Positions 13,101 through 22,430 are shown, numbered from the stretch's first letter. The stretch is DNA of 64,000 nt from Phoebastria nigripes (GCA_035582835.1 JAYKAV010003266.1:4756415-4820414), one strand, 5' to 3'. A program made the numbers and translations. The notes: generated by a model from the letters alone, not told the origin.

Positions 13101-16100
13101 ATCGGCTGAACAAGCTATTTTAAAATAATTCCTCTCTTCCAGCAGGACTGCAAATTCACTTTAAATATGTTAAATACAATTACTAATGATACTATTGGAA
13201 ATATTCTTTCAAAACACATTACCTCTCAGATTATTTACTACACACTATGTGAAAGGCATACAACAGGGAAGTAACTTCGGGTCTGGAGATTACATAATTA
13301 TCGCCAAAGAGCAGCCTGCCACACTTGTGAAAAAAGTTCTAGTGAAAATTATTTATGTCTTTGTTAATTAACCCATACACGGACATCGCTAAAAAGAACC
13401 CAGTCTACCAAGTAAGCGCACTTCTCTCACCCCTGCTGTGAACTCCCTCACCATTTCCTGCAGATGAACATTAATCCCGATGCAGAGAGGGAAGGGATCA
13501 TCACTGCAGAAAAGTGCCATACCTTTAACAAAAGGAAAAGTGACTTGACAGTCTCATCAAGACAAATTATTTGCAGGACAGACTGTCGACAGAAGATTCT
13601 GACCCTAATTCTAGGTCACAAAAAATAAACCCAGTGGGCCACTGCCTAACATCACCTGGGGCAGTGTGGATTACGCAGGGTCCCTCAATGTGACAAAGGA
13701 AAGGTGTTTCCAGAAAAGGAAAATGTGTCTTGATTGCAGCTTTTTATAATAACAAATGAGAGCAGGGTTAGTATATTTAGGCCGATAACCCAAAGGCCAT
13801 ACTAACAAGAGGTGGGAGCTGGAGAATGGGACCGAAACACAGCGGCAGAACTGCAAACTGCACAAAACCAGGCACAACAAGTGATACTGCAGGTCAGGAA
13901 AGCAGCGCCCTGGCAAGAACACACGAGAGAAACGAGCAGCACCTGTCAGCATACCTAACTCAACTCCCTGCTGTCGAAAGGTTAAACTCTCACAGGCTTT
14001 AAGCCCACTCTAAGAGTAATCACGCTACAGCCTGCACCAATTTTCATATCTCTTGTATGCATTACACCAACTTAACAGATTTCCTTTTTACACGCTCCCA
14101 TCCATCTACAAGGCTTATCAACTAATACTTTAAAAAAAAAAAAATTGAAAACTTATGTTTTCAGAACCCAACTAGCCACTGAAGTTGTGAAATTAAAGCT
14201 ATTTTCATCACTTAAGATTTTCTTCAACTGTAATTAAAAGATTTTTTAAAAAAGCCATTGGTTATAAGATTGTATTTGCGATACTGTTACTCCAAAAAGA
14301 AATTAAATACTCCTGAAAAAAAAAAAGAGCTTCTTCAACACAAACCAGGAATACTATGGTTATACATAGTATCTTCACGAGTAACTTTCAGGTTCAGCTC
14401 TGCTAAGCTTTCTGCTCTCCCAAGGAACATCACAGAAAAAAAAAAAAAAAAAGTATTACGCTGCAGCGTCGGTAGTTTTATTCATATTATCAACACACGA
14501 ATAAAGTGGGAAAGCATCTTCTGCCGCGAACCACTTTTCCAAAGCAAACTCCCGAACTCCTCGAGAGAGACCTTCTTTCGCATTGGATCAGCTTACAAAA
14601 CACATGGTTTTATTTGCTATTCCCTTACTCCCTCTGCAGATGCAGATTTGCTAATATAATTCAATATAGAGCTGCAGAAGGAGGGAAAGATGAAAGGAAA
14701 AAGGTGACAAAGTTGTCTTATTACTGTTTATTAGTTCAACAATTCCGCGGAAGTTTTTTCCCCAACTGTTGATATCAAGACCTTCGCTTGGATTTCAAGT
14801 TTCAAAGCTCAAGTTTCTGGATTTGATGTTACACCGCTAAGAAAAAACAGTAACAACAACTTAGCTAAGTGATCTCTGTTAACAATACCTGAAACAGAAA
14901 ACACTTGGCTCTCCTGCGCCCATCACAGTGAAGAGATGCAAACCTAACAAGAGGGTCACATTTTGGTTAGTGCCCTGCACAACAGCAAAGCTGTTAGAGA
15001 TGGTTTGAAAGATACAAGTGGTAATAACAAGTCAAACGCCACAATTCAGACAGCAGCAATTTCACAACATTCTTTCGCAGTCACTGGGCTCACTGCACCA
15101 CTAACACTCCCGGTTTCTGTTTTTCACCATTATATTGCATATTTCCCACGTTTTTCTCGAGCTACAGCTTCCCCGATAAACCTGTACCTGCTTTTTTTCC
15201 CCTAGGGCAGTGACAGACAGCCCTTATAAAGCCAAAATACACACCGAAAGCCAGAGTATTTAGAGACAGACTCCTAGTTTGCAAGCAGATGCTAAGTTTT
15301 TACCAAACACCTGGTTAACTTTCACACGGAGACCGTGGTAGCTTTAAGACGTCCATACAGCCTTTCTACCACAGTTTTCCCTCCTTCCGAAGCCTGATTT
15401 AGGGTCCAGGGCACCATAATCCATCCCTGAATTCATCTCATCCTCCCGCTCCGCAGAGAAAGCGCCCTTTAAGAGCTTCTGGGTCCGCTGGATCACATGC
15501 CCCTCTTCCTATCAATTAGTCACTCTTTAACAGCTTTGCAGCCCTTTGACCGACGAGCTCCTCGAACTGGCAAAATCACAACCCCGAGCTGGAGAGCGGA
15601 GGGGAGCCCGAGCCCCTCCTCGGCCCCGTCCTGCTCCTCTCCTCCTCCGCGCTGCCATGATAGCTCCCTCCCCACCGCACACGCACCCCGCTCCGCTGGC
15701 GGCCCACCGTCAGTTCGCCCCGCCATCACCGACCCCGGGGGAGGGGAAAGGAAAGGGGGGGCCCGCAACAAACACCGCCCCCCCCCCTCCCCACGGCAGC
15801 TCCCCCCCTCCCTCCCCGGCGGGGCCCCACGGGCGGCGGGACGGGCCTGCCGTCCCCTGAGGCGGCTCTGGGCGGGGGGAAGGCGGCCGGCCCGGCTCGG
15901 TGCGCGGCCCCTCAGCGCCGGCGGCCTCCCGAGGCTCCCCTCAGGCGCTCAGCCTCCGCGGGGCGGGCGGCCTCCCGCCCTCCCCCTCAGCCGCCTCAGG
16001 GCCGGCGGCCTCTCGCCGCTCCCCTCCTCCGCCGCCTCCCCGAGGCCCGCGACCCCTCAGGGCTCCCCCCCCGCCCAGCGCCGGCGGTCCCCGGCCCCCC

Positions 16101-16262
16101 GCACCAGTTGGTCATGTCGAGGAAGAAGGCGCAGCCGGCGGGGCTGAGCTGGAAGCCGAGGAGCCGCTGGAACTCGCCGATCAGCACGTCCTTGTCGGTG
16201 GTGCCCAGGCAGCTGAACTTCTGCATCAGCTCCGCGTCCAGGTCCACGTCCATGCCCTCCAT
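1102..16262 (-). CDS. ILRUN: ILRUN (C6orf106), first two coding exons; gene continues off the left edge
   Basis: Exon 1 is 16262-16105 and exon 2 is 1256-1102; both junctions are GT-AG. Joining them across the intron (phase 2) gives an open N-terminal portion of about 104 residues. It starts MEGMDVDLDAELMQ and runs through FFLDMTNW, NLQAAIGAYYDFE and FTKTWRIQNTG, which I recognise as ILRUN. In the known family, residues of roughly 20-70 form a UBA-like helical domain, and the part from about residue 80 opens the NBR1-like (FW) domain. The FW domain is finished by exons outside this window. ILRUN dampens IRF3 and NF-kB dependent antiviral and inflammatory transcription by acting on p300/CBP, and influences lipoprotein metabolism. 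The start ATG has G at -3 and G at +4. About three further exons are expected to the left. The gene is divergent with SNRPC and shares its CpG island. Confidence 0.96.
1257..16104 (-). other. ILRUN: ILRUN intron 1 (14.8 kb)
   Basis: The intron lies between donor GTGCGG at 16104-16099 and acceptor CTTTCTAG ending at 1257. All longer open frames in it lack homology that I can recognise and look like chance frames. It holds A- and T-runs (for example near 3549, 5621, 6200, 14128 and 14435) and scattered single Ns. I see no clear CR1, LTR or DNA transposon body. The last 0.5 kb near exon 1 is part of the CpG island and contains an imperfect GC-rich tandem repeat. Confidence 0.85.
15860..16075. 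repeat. imperfect GC-rich minisatellite at the 5' end of ILRUN intron 1
   Basis: Variants of a block built from GGCGGCCTC, a CCC-rich stretch and CCTCAG recur several times (for example near 15922, 15968 and 16003), separated by 35-50 bases. The copies are degenerate and the unit length is not constant. The array lies inside the CpG island, just downstream of exon 1 in the sense of ILRUN. Confidence 0.5.
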
Positions 16263-16301
16263 GGCGCTCAGCGGTCCCCGCCGCCCCGGGGCCGCCCCGC
16301 T

Positions 16302-16319
16302 GCCGCCGCCGCCGCCGCC
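16302..16319. repeat. (GCC)6 trinucleotide run in the presumed ILRUN 5' UTR
   Basis: Six uninterrupted GCC units lie 40-57 bases upstream of the ILRUN start and read (GGC)6 on the transcript strand. GGC runs in 5' UTRs are prone to length change and form stable structure. Confidence 0.85.
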
Positions 16320-16331
16320 TCAGCGCCGCAT
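16320..16331 (-). CDS. minimal upstream ORF in the ILRUN leader (Met-Arg-Arg-stop)
   Basis: On the minus strand an ATG at 16331 is followed by two arginine codons and TGA, immediately before the GGC run and 69 bases upstream of the ILRUN start codon. Its context has C at -3, so it is weak. It is a real uORF only if transcription starts upstream of 16331, which is not known here. Confidence 0.35.
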   Translation of the reverse strand: MRR

Positions 16332-16455
16332 GGGGGCGAGGGGGGAGCGCGGGCACGGCGGGGGGCGGGGGGGAGGGGAGGGGGCGCGGGCGACGCCAGC
16401 CGCTGCCGGCACTGCGCAAGCGCCGCTCCGCCTCGCGCGAGGGGCACGCGGCTTA

Positions 16456-16492
16456 TGACGCCACCGCGCTGGCGCCAGGCGCGGTGGCGTCA
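16456..16492. promoter_or_regulatory. 37-bp near-perfect palindrome with CRE-like ends
   Basis: Two 13-base arms (16456-16468 and 16480-16492) are exact reverse complements. The centre, CTGGCGCCAG, is itself palindromic, with one extra G as the only asymmetry. The outer ends are TGACGCC, close to an ATF/CREB half-site. The core resembles NF1 or E2F type TGGCGCCA. It is 194 bases upstream of the ILRUN ATG. Confidence 0.6.
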
Positions 16493-16493
16493 C

Positions 16494-16510
16494 CCCACGC
16501 GCGGCGTGGG
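16494..16510. promoter_or_regulatory. short GC palindrome next to the 37-bp palindrome
   Basis: CCCACGC and GCGTGGG are separated by 3 bases. The GCGTGGG half resembles the EGR1-type site GCGTGGGCG but is not a full match. Confidence 0.35.
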
Positions 16511-16585
16511 AGGGGGAGGCGGAGCGTCGGCGGCCGGGCCCGCCCCCGGCGGAAGGAGAGTCGCAAGGGCGAGGGGGTGGGGGCG

Positions 16586-16612
16586 CGTATGCAAATGAGT
16601 GTTTTGCATACG
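16586..16612. promoter_or_regulatory. inverted pair of octamer-type (POU/OCT) elements
   Basis: CGTATGCAAA at 16586-16595 and its exact reverse complement at 16603-16612 are separated by 7 bases. The left arm contains a consensus octamer ATGCAAAT (16589-16596). The right arm contains the octamer in reverse with one mismatch. POU2F (OCT1/2) factors bind this octamer. Confidence 0.6.
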
Positions 16613-16717
16613 TGGGCGGGCGCCTTGCGTGACGCGGGGGCTCCGCGCGCACGAAGGAGGCGGGCGGGGGAGGGGGGGAGGCGAACGGGACGACGACTGC
16701 GTCACAAGGCGAGGTAA

Positions 16718-16725
16718 ATTTGCAT
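16718..16725 (-). promoter_or_regulatory. octamer element (reverse orientation)
   Basis: ATTTGCAT is the exact reverse complement of the octamer ATGCAAAT. It lies 20 bases before the CArG box. Confidence 0.55.
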
Positions 16726-16744
16726 AGCCCCCAGCTGCGCGCTT

Positions 16745-16754
16745 CCATATATGG
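16745..16754. promoter_or_regulatory. consensus CArG box (SRF site)
   Basis: CCATATATGG matches CC(A/T)6GG perfectly. It is an A+T island in otherwise GC-rich DNA, which argues for selection rather than chance. Confidence 0.6.
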
Positions 16755-16788
16755 AGGCGGCGCGGGCGGTGAGCGCGCGTGTTTATGT

Positions 16789-16796
16789 ATGCAAAT
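16789..16796 (+). promoter_or_regulatory. octamer element
   Basis: Exact ATGCAAAT. The shared TATGCAAATGA core also occurs near 16588 and 16832. Confidence 0.55.
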
Positions 16797-16815
16797 GAAC
16801 CGCGGGCGGGCTCTG

Positions 16816-16827
16816 TGACGTCACGTG
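16816..16827. promoter_or_regulatory. full CRE overlapping an E-box
   Basis: TGACGTCA (16816-16823) is the full palindromic CREB/ATF site. It overlaps CACGTG (16822-16827), the canonical E-box for USF and MYC-type factors. The next octamer starts 6 bases further on. Confidence 0.6.
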
Positions 16828-16832
16828 GCGCT

Positions 16833-16840
16833 ATGCAAAT
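16833..16840 (+). promoter_or_regulatory. octamer element
   Basis: Exact ATGCAAAT. With 16589, 16718 and 16789 this makes four perfect octamers in about 250 bases of CpG-island DNA. Confidence 0.55.
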
Positions 16841-17091
16841 GAGGCGGCGCAAAGCCTGCCGGGGCGGGGGTGCTACCGCAGGTCTCGGGCCTCGCTGAGG
16901 GGGGTTCCCCCCCCCCCAAAATGACGCTTTTTCCATAATTTCCCCTTTTTCGGCCCCTCGGGGCGAGGCCCGGTGGCTCCGTGACCGGTAACGTCGAGTA
17001 TTTCCCTTGAAGGCAAGAAAAGGCCCCGGCTCTCGCCGCGAGGGCACACAGGCCGGCACGACGCCTGCTGTGCGTTCATGTTTTTAATGTA

Positions 17092-17097
17092 AATAAA
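17092..17097 (+). terminator. AATAAA signal in the divergent promoter
   Basis: A canonical AATAAA hexamer lies in a short A+T-rich stretch between the two genes, on the strand that an upstream antisense transcript of ILRUN would use. Whether it is used is unknown. Confidence 0.3.
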
Positions 17098-17521
17098 CTC
17101 TCCCTGGTTTTTAACGCACACCCCCTGCCTTACGCCAAGCGTTTTCCTTCCCNAGCGCAGTCCCGGGCCGGCGGCCGAGGGGAGGGAGCCGCCTCCCGCC
17201 GCGGCGTGTGCCCCGCAAACACCGCCTGCCGCGGCCGCGGGCCCCGCTCCAGAGCGGAACGGGCCTGACCGGGAGCGGGGTGATGGTGACCAGGGTGCCC
17301 AGCTCTGATGTAGGCGGATAAACCGTGGCGTGACCGGAGATGTGACGGAGAGGAGCGGCGGAGGCTCCGCCCGTCAGGCGGGAAAAGCGAAGCCCGCTCC
17401 GTAGCGTCTTTTGTCCCTCGCCGGCCGCCGTCGAGGGCTGAGGCCGCTCCGCGCCGCCGCCGTCGCTCTACGGGAGGCGCCGGAGGTCGAGCGGCGGAAG
17501 GTGTCGCTCCGTGAGCGCGTC

Positions 17522-17529
17522 ACTTCCTG
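17522..17529. promoter_or_regulatory. ETS-type site near the SNRPC start
   Basis: ACTTCCTG is the reverse complement of CAGGAAGT, the GABP/ETS core typical of TATA-less housekeeping promoters. It lies 38 bases upstream of the SNRPC ATG, so transcription probably begins close to here. Confidence 0.45.
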
Positions 17530-17566
17530 GCGGCGCCGGTGCCGGTGGCGGGGCGCGGGGAGCACC

Positions 17567-20500
17567 ATGCCCAAGTGAGCGCGGCTCCGGCGCTGAGGGG
17601 GCGGCCGCGGGAGGCAGGGCCTGGCCCGGGGGTGGGGGGAACCGGGCCGAGGGGCTGCCCGGGCCCGGCGGGGAGGGAGGCGGTTGGTCCCCGGGCGGGG
17701 TTTGGTGACCCCCGGCGGGGCGGTTGGTGCTTGTTCAGGTCTCGGGAAGCGTGGAAATACGCGAGGAAGGGGCGCGGGGTGTCCTGGGGCGCGGGCAGGC
17801 CGAGCCCTGGGTGCCTATTTCGCGCAGCACCCCTTCCCCCAGCCGCCCCCGGGCACGGCCGTGGAGCCGCTGTGAGGGGTTGTGTTTTAACGGCCACAGC
17901 GCAAAGCGATTTCTTGATAACAAGAGTTTTCTCTTTTCAGGTTTTATTGTGATTACTGTGACACATACCTCACCCATGACTCGGTAAGTACCAAATCTGC
18001 GTTAATTTCTCTGTTGTATCAAGAGCGTTAAAATAAAACTTATACAGGCTAAAACCAGGTTACTTGAAATATTGCGGTGTCCTTACTTGTCCTCTCCTAC
18101 TTCTTTGCAAAAAAGAACGAGAACATCTAGCGTCACTAGCATTCAGCAGTCAAGGGCAGCCGACGCTCATGGCTGCCTACAGGTGTTGCAGTGAGTTAGT
18201 AGGAGACAGCTGGCTGGGTGTTAGGGCAACCTCTTTTACTTACACTGGAGTCTCAACACTTGTAGTTTTGATGTAAAGGTTTTGCACATCACCTGTCCTC
18301 TGACTGGGCACAGAAACCGACCTATTTTATACTGCTAGATTGCATACGTTTAAAATTATACAACAAACTTACGTTTTTTGGTTTTATGTGGTATTATGTA
18401 AGCTTTGGGTTTACGTGATCTTTCTCAGCCCTCCGTGAGAAAAACCCACTGCAGTGGCCGAAAACACAAAGAGAATGTGAAAGACTACTATCAAAAATGG
18501 ATGGAGGAACAAGCTCAGAGCCTGATTGACAAAACAAGTAAGGCTAATCCTTCTGTGACCCTGGATTGCTCTCCTGTTACTTCCCCTGTCTTTCCTCTAG
18601 CTGCTTTTCTTCCGTTCTTCCATGTTGATTCTTCCTCGCTTCCCTGGTGAGTCTTTGCTCTGTGACTCATGAGCGAAAACTTCGCTTAGAATCTGACTCT
18701 TGAACTTGTCAGAGTGTGGGCTTCCATGTAAGAGACCGAGGGCTCTGCCCGAGGGGTTGTTGCAAGCAGGCATTTACTGCTCTACTGTGGTTGTAGATAC
18801 CACCACCGTTAGCACGGCTGGTAATGTCATACAAGGTCACATAACATATTTTTGCTTTTTGGTAGTAGCACTTTTATGTAAAGAGCATGAATAAGAAATC
18901 CAAAAGATAGGAAAATGGACATTAAAATGTATGGATTTTTGCATTTTTTTTAAAATGCTGTAGTTGCTTGCCCTCAATTCTCTAGGGATATTGATTTTTT
19001 TTTCCCTCTCTTGCTATTAAAGGCTTGAATAAAGTGTGAAGTGTTTCCTCTGTCAGTTTATAGGGTTCTTTTCCTCTCGCTTGTTCTCTGAATAATGGTT
19101 CTTTTCTCTGTCAAAAGAAATACAAATGCCAGATTAACTTTGGGCAACTTTCTTTAGATCATAGAATATCTCAAGTTGGAAGGGACCCATAAGGATCATC
19201 GAATCCAACTCCCTGCTCCTCGCAGGACTACCTAAAGCTAAACCATATGACTAAGAGCATCGTCCAGATGCTCCTTGAACTCTGACAGGCTCGGTGCCGT
19301 GACCGCTTCCCTGGGGAGCCTGTTCCAGTGACCGACCACCCTCAGCCTTTTCCTAATGCCCAATCTGAACTTCCCCTGACGCAGCTTCGTTCCATTTCCT
19401 TGTGTCCATTTTCCTCGTGATGCTTCCAACTTTCACATCTTTTGCCTTCCTTCTAGTCGATTCCAGTCTTTTGAATTTCTTCTCTTCCCTTTCACATAAG
19501 ATGTTTTTCATGCTTTTTGTCACCTACCTAAGTCATTGCCTTATTACCATTTTCAAGATAGCATGTCTTTACCTAATGATCCCAGGTGAAAGTCGCAGCT
19601 GCAAATCACGTGATGTGTTTTCTCTACCATCCGCCTTCCTGTTAGGTGTGTGAAATTCATCAAGGAGCTCTCTAGTCTCAGCTGGAGTAATTACTATAAT
19701 AATTGTCTTCAAGAATATCAGGTGCTTCCGCCATGACAAGCAGCATAAACCAGGGATTTGTTCCAGAGTTAGAGCAACTGAGCACGCAGCATGACATGAA
19801 GTATGCTCTGACCGCATGGCATGAGAAGGAAGATTGACGCAGGAGCTTCCTCAGCCTAGTAACTGGTTTTTCTCCTGGGATTCTTTCTTTCCTTTTTTTT
19901 TTTTTCTTTTCCCCCCCAATGTAGCGGCTGCATTTCAGCAAGGGAAAATCCCACCTACACCGTTCTCGGCACCACCTCCCGCAGGAGCCATGATACCACC
20001 TCCTCCCAGCATCCGTAAGTCTGAACTGGACAGTTTTTGACTGGGATGGCAGCCCGCTGGAGCTGTGTTGCATGTTTCCTGGACTTGTAAAGAAAAGTCC
20101 TTTTAGCTTGAAATCAAGCTAAGACATTTTGAGCTCATGAATACCAAAATGTAAGAGAATGCTTTGTAAGAGTGTTTCAGCAACCATCTTAATCTTTAGT
20201 TTGTCTTATTTTAGTAACGTTGAGCATATTAATAGAAATGTGTGCCTCCTCATTACTTGCTAGCTGCCGTGTAGATAGCTTCGTTAAAACTTCCAGCACG
20301 GTGTTTTGGTTTTGTTTTTTATATAGAATGGGATTGATAACCTTCTTTTGCACTTCAGCTGGCAAACGGCTGAGATCCCTTTCTGCTTAGAGTCCTGCTG
20401 TTGGAAGTGGTAGTCATCTGCATTAGGTATGCAAAGTTGGAAATAAGAGCTAANGTATTCTTCCTCCGGTTCACTTTTTGACACCTGAAGTCAGAGTTGA

Positions 20501-22137
20501 AACTGAAAATGAAGGCAGGCAGTTGTAAAGCAATCTAAGACACCTTAATTACTAAAATGTCCTGTAAAGTTTAATAACTGCTTCGCATTGCACGTTGTTG
20601 ATGTGTAACCAATCTGTATATGTGTTCAGCTGGCCCCCCGCGGCCGGGCATGATGCCGGCCCCTCATATGGGTGGACCGCCAATGATGCCAATGATGGGC
20701 CCACCCCCACCAGGAATGATGCCGGTTGGACCCGGTAAGTCTGGAGATCAGTAAATCTCTGTTACTGTGGTACTGCGTGGTCTGGTTTGCAGGATGTTTG
20801 GGTTATATTTTCTGTCTCACTGGGCAATAGAGAGTTGTGAAGGAACTCAGTGGAAAATGTGAAGCAGCTGCAGTATTTGGGTGCTACCTGTAGTGATGCG
20901 TTCTAGTTTATAGCTTGCATCGCTGCAGACNTCGTATTAGACGCAGCATGGATGGACAGCCCCAAGTGTCAAGCTGTGGAAGTATTTCAGTTTGCATATA
21001 CTACATATGCATGTTTGCTGATCCATTATCTCTGCATGCTGAGACATAAAACAGTCTTACACCTGCTAATTTAAAGTTCCTTCACGACTTGTTGAGAGTT
21101 ACTAGTCCCTCTGTACAACTGAAATTATCGCTCTGGTAGATTGTAGCTTTTCTACCTCTAGTCTTAGCAGTACGATCTATAATTGTTTATAGTGCTTACG
21201 TTTTTGCACAAGGGGTACATTTCATCACTAAATGAATTTTATTGTTTAAAATGTCTCAAGATAATGTGTTCCAGAGAAACGATGTGCCTTAAAAAGTTTT
21301 TTTTCAGAACTGCAAAGGCAAACTAAAATGGCTTTGATCCATTCCGCTTTTGAGCTTACTGGCATTTGAAGAATTCTCAGAGGACGTCTTATTGAAGCAC
21401 TTACTGGAACAAATCTAAAGGAATACGCACATGCACGCTAAAAGTAGTGAAGTGTCTTTGCAATTATTGTCTTGCTGGGAGAAACTGTTCTTTAAGTGTT
21501 TTTTAAAGGCACAAAATACGTGCATAATCTGCGATATTAGGCAGCGTAGTGGCTGCCTGAAAATAAATGGAGAAGTTGGGTGGAAACCATTATTTCAATG
21601 GTTTTTAGTAGAGCACCTGCTTTTCTTTGGTAATGCTGTCACCCAGCTGTAAGAAGTACACCAGTCTTGTTTTTGAACACACTTAACTGGAGGATTTCAC
21701 ACTTTTTTCCAAATGAACTTTCCAATTCAGTAATTAAGCTAGTGTCTCTTTTGAGTAGTTGAAAATAATTTATCAGTGAATATTGTCAAAAGTGGGCATA
21801 TAACCCGGGAACTTGGTTCTTCCTCTACTAATTGCTAATATCCTTCAGGGAAGTGTAATCCATCTCAGCCAGCTTCCAGATCAAAGCTTACAGACTTGTA
21901 AAATGAAAGTTCCCTGGAGGGTGGGGGAGAGAACCTGCACACTGTACTGATGTGACTCGGCAGTTGCTACTCCCGAGGGCTCTTCTCTAACGTCCTCTCT
22001 TTCCCCTTGTAGCCCCAGGGATGAGGCCGCCGATGGGAGGACACATGCCGATGATGCCAGGGCCCCCAATGATGAGACCACCCTCCAGACCCATGATGGT
22101 GCCAACCAGGCCGGGAATGACCCGTCCAGACAGATAA
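17567..22137 (+). CDS. SNRPC: SNRPC, U1 small nuclear ribonucleoprotein C
   Basis: Coding exons are 17567-17574, 17941-17983, 18429-18537, 19925-20014, 20630-20734 and 22013-22137. All introns are GT-AG. The joined frame is 480 bases, giving 159 aa and TAA, the length I know for human U1-C. The N-terminus [17 protein letters not shown] is the U1-C type C2H2 zinc finger, with ligands C6, C9, H24 and H30. A helix follows through about residue 60. The rest is a proline/methionine/glycine-rich tail with repeated PPMMP and PGMMP elements, ending [10 protein letters not shown]1-C stabilises pairing between U1 snRNA and the 5' splice site in the nucleus. Exon 1 codes only two and two-thirds residues; the ATG has A at -3. 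The gene is divergent from ILRUN and has the same orientation as BLTP3A. Confidence 0.97.
17575..19924 (+). other. SNRPC: SNRPC introns 1-3
   Basis: Introns are 17575-17940 (GC-rich, end of the CpG island), 17984-18428 and 18538-19924. Intron 3 holds the CR1 fragment at about 19158-19415. It ends in a very strong pyrimidine tract of T and then C just before the acceptor at 19924. Nothing else is recognisable. Confidence 0.85.
19158..19415 (-). mobile_element. CR1 non-LTR retrotransposon fragment (5'-truncated 3' end)
   Basis: The stretch beginning ATCATAGAATATCTCAAG and continuing through TTGGAAGGGACC and GTTCCAGTGACCGACC is the reverse complement of an avian CR1 3' end. The element therefore lies on the minus strand, antisense to SNRPC. 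A 60-residue stretch of the CR1 reverse transcriptase C-terminus is still open (19429-19238), including [11 protein letters not shown] and [13 protein letters not shown], which suggests a fairly young copy. It is far too short to be active. CR1 copies are normally 5'-truncated like this. Confidence 0.9.
20015..22012 (+). other. SNRPC: SNRPC introns 4 and 5
   Basis: Introns are 20015-20629 and 20735-22012. No snoRNA boxes, mobile element or further exon could be supported. Confidence 0.8.
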
Positions 22138-22180
22138 AGGTGGAAATGGAGCTACCTTTTCTTTTTCACATGACGATCTT

Positions 22181-22230
22181 CCATATGATAACACACCATA
22201 GCCCTCCATATGATAACACACCATAGCCTT
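22181..22230. repeat. 25-bp perfect tandem duplication in the SNRPC 3' UTR
   Basis: Two head-to-tail copies, 22181-22205 and 22206-22230, begin CCATATGATAACACACC and differ only near the last base. The near identity indicates a recent duplication. Confidence 0.9.
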
Positions 22231-22401
22231 ATGTCCTTATGATTTTGTATTAAAACAGTGTGTAGAGGAGATCTGCTGTTACTTCAGATTGCAGACAGTT
22301 TGACCTAGATGCACACGGGACTGCTGCTTTTGTACCTGGTCTGGTTTTTTTGGTGGTTTTTTTTGTTTGGTTTTTTTTTCCCCGTTGAATTGTAAAACAA
22401 C

Positions 22402-22407
22402 AATAAA
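22402..22407 (+). terminator. SNRPC: SNRPC polyadenylation signal AATAAA
   Basis: Canonical hexamer 265 bases after the stop codon, followed by a GT-rich downstream element near 22450-22465. An ATTAAA near 22248 is a weaker, earlier alternative. Confidence 0.75.
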
Positions 22408-22430
22408 ACATTGATTCTGGTTTACATACG

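Larger units (their letters stand above)
15550..17720. promoter_or_regulatory. CpG island with divergent ILRUN/SNRPC promoters
   Basis: Base composition turns sharply to G+C with abundant CpG from about 15550 to 17720, covering ILRUN exon 1 and SNRPC exon 1. The two start codons are 1.3 kb apart and point away from each other. I see no convincing TATA box near either start, consistent with housekeeping-type dispersed initiation. Transcription starts cannot be placed from sequence alone. The island edges are judged by eye. Confidence 0.85.
22138..22430 (+). other. SNRPC: SNRPC 3' UTR
   Basis: The UTR contains a 25-base tandem duplication and a T/G-rich tract (about 22338-22380), and then the poly(A) signal at 22402. 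The end at about 22430 is inferred from the signal and from GT-rich sequence downstream (from about 22450). Confidence 0.7.

Noticed and set aside
14428..14452. A-run as a possible retroposon tail
   Set aside because: No element body or target-site duplication is visible. Simple A-runs are common in this intron.
15497..17952. Several 100-230 codon open frames on both strands in the ILRUN/SNRPC CpG island
   Set aside because: GC-rich DNA has few stop codons. The products are Pro/Arg/Ala/Gly-rich with no domain, and overlap each other. Only the ILRUN exon 1 and SNRPC exon 1 portions are real.
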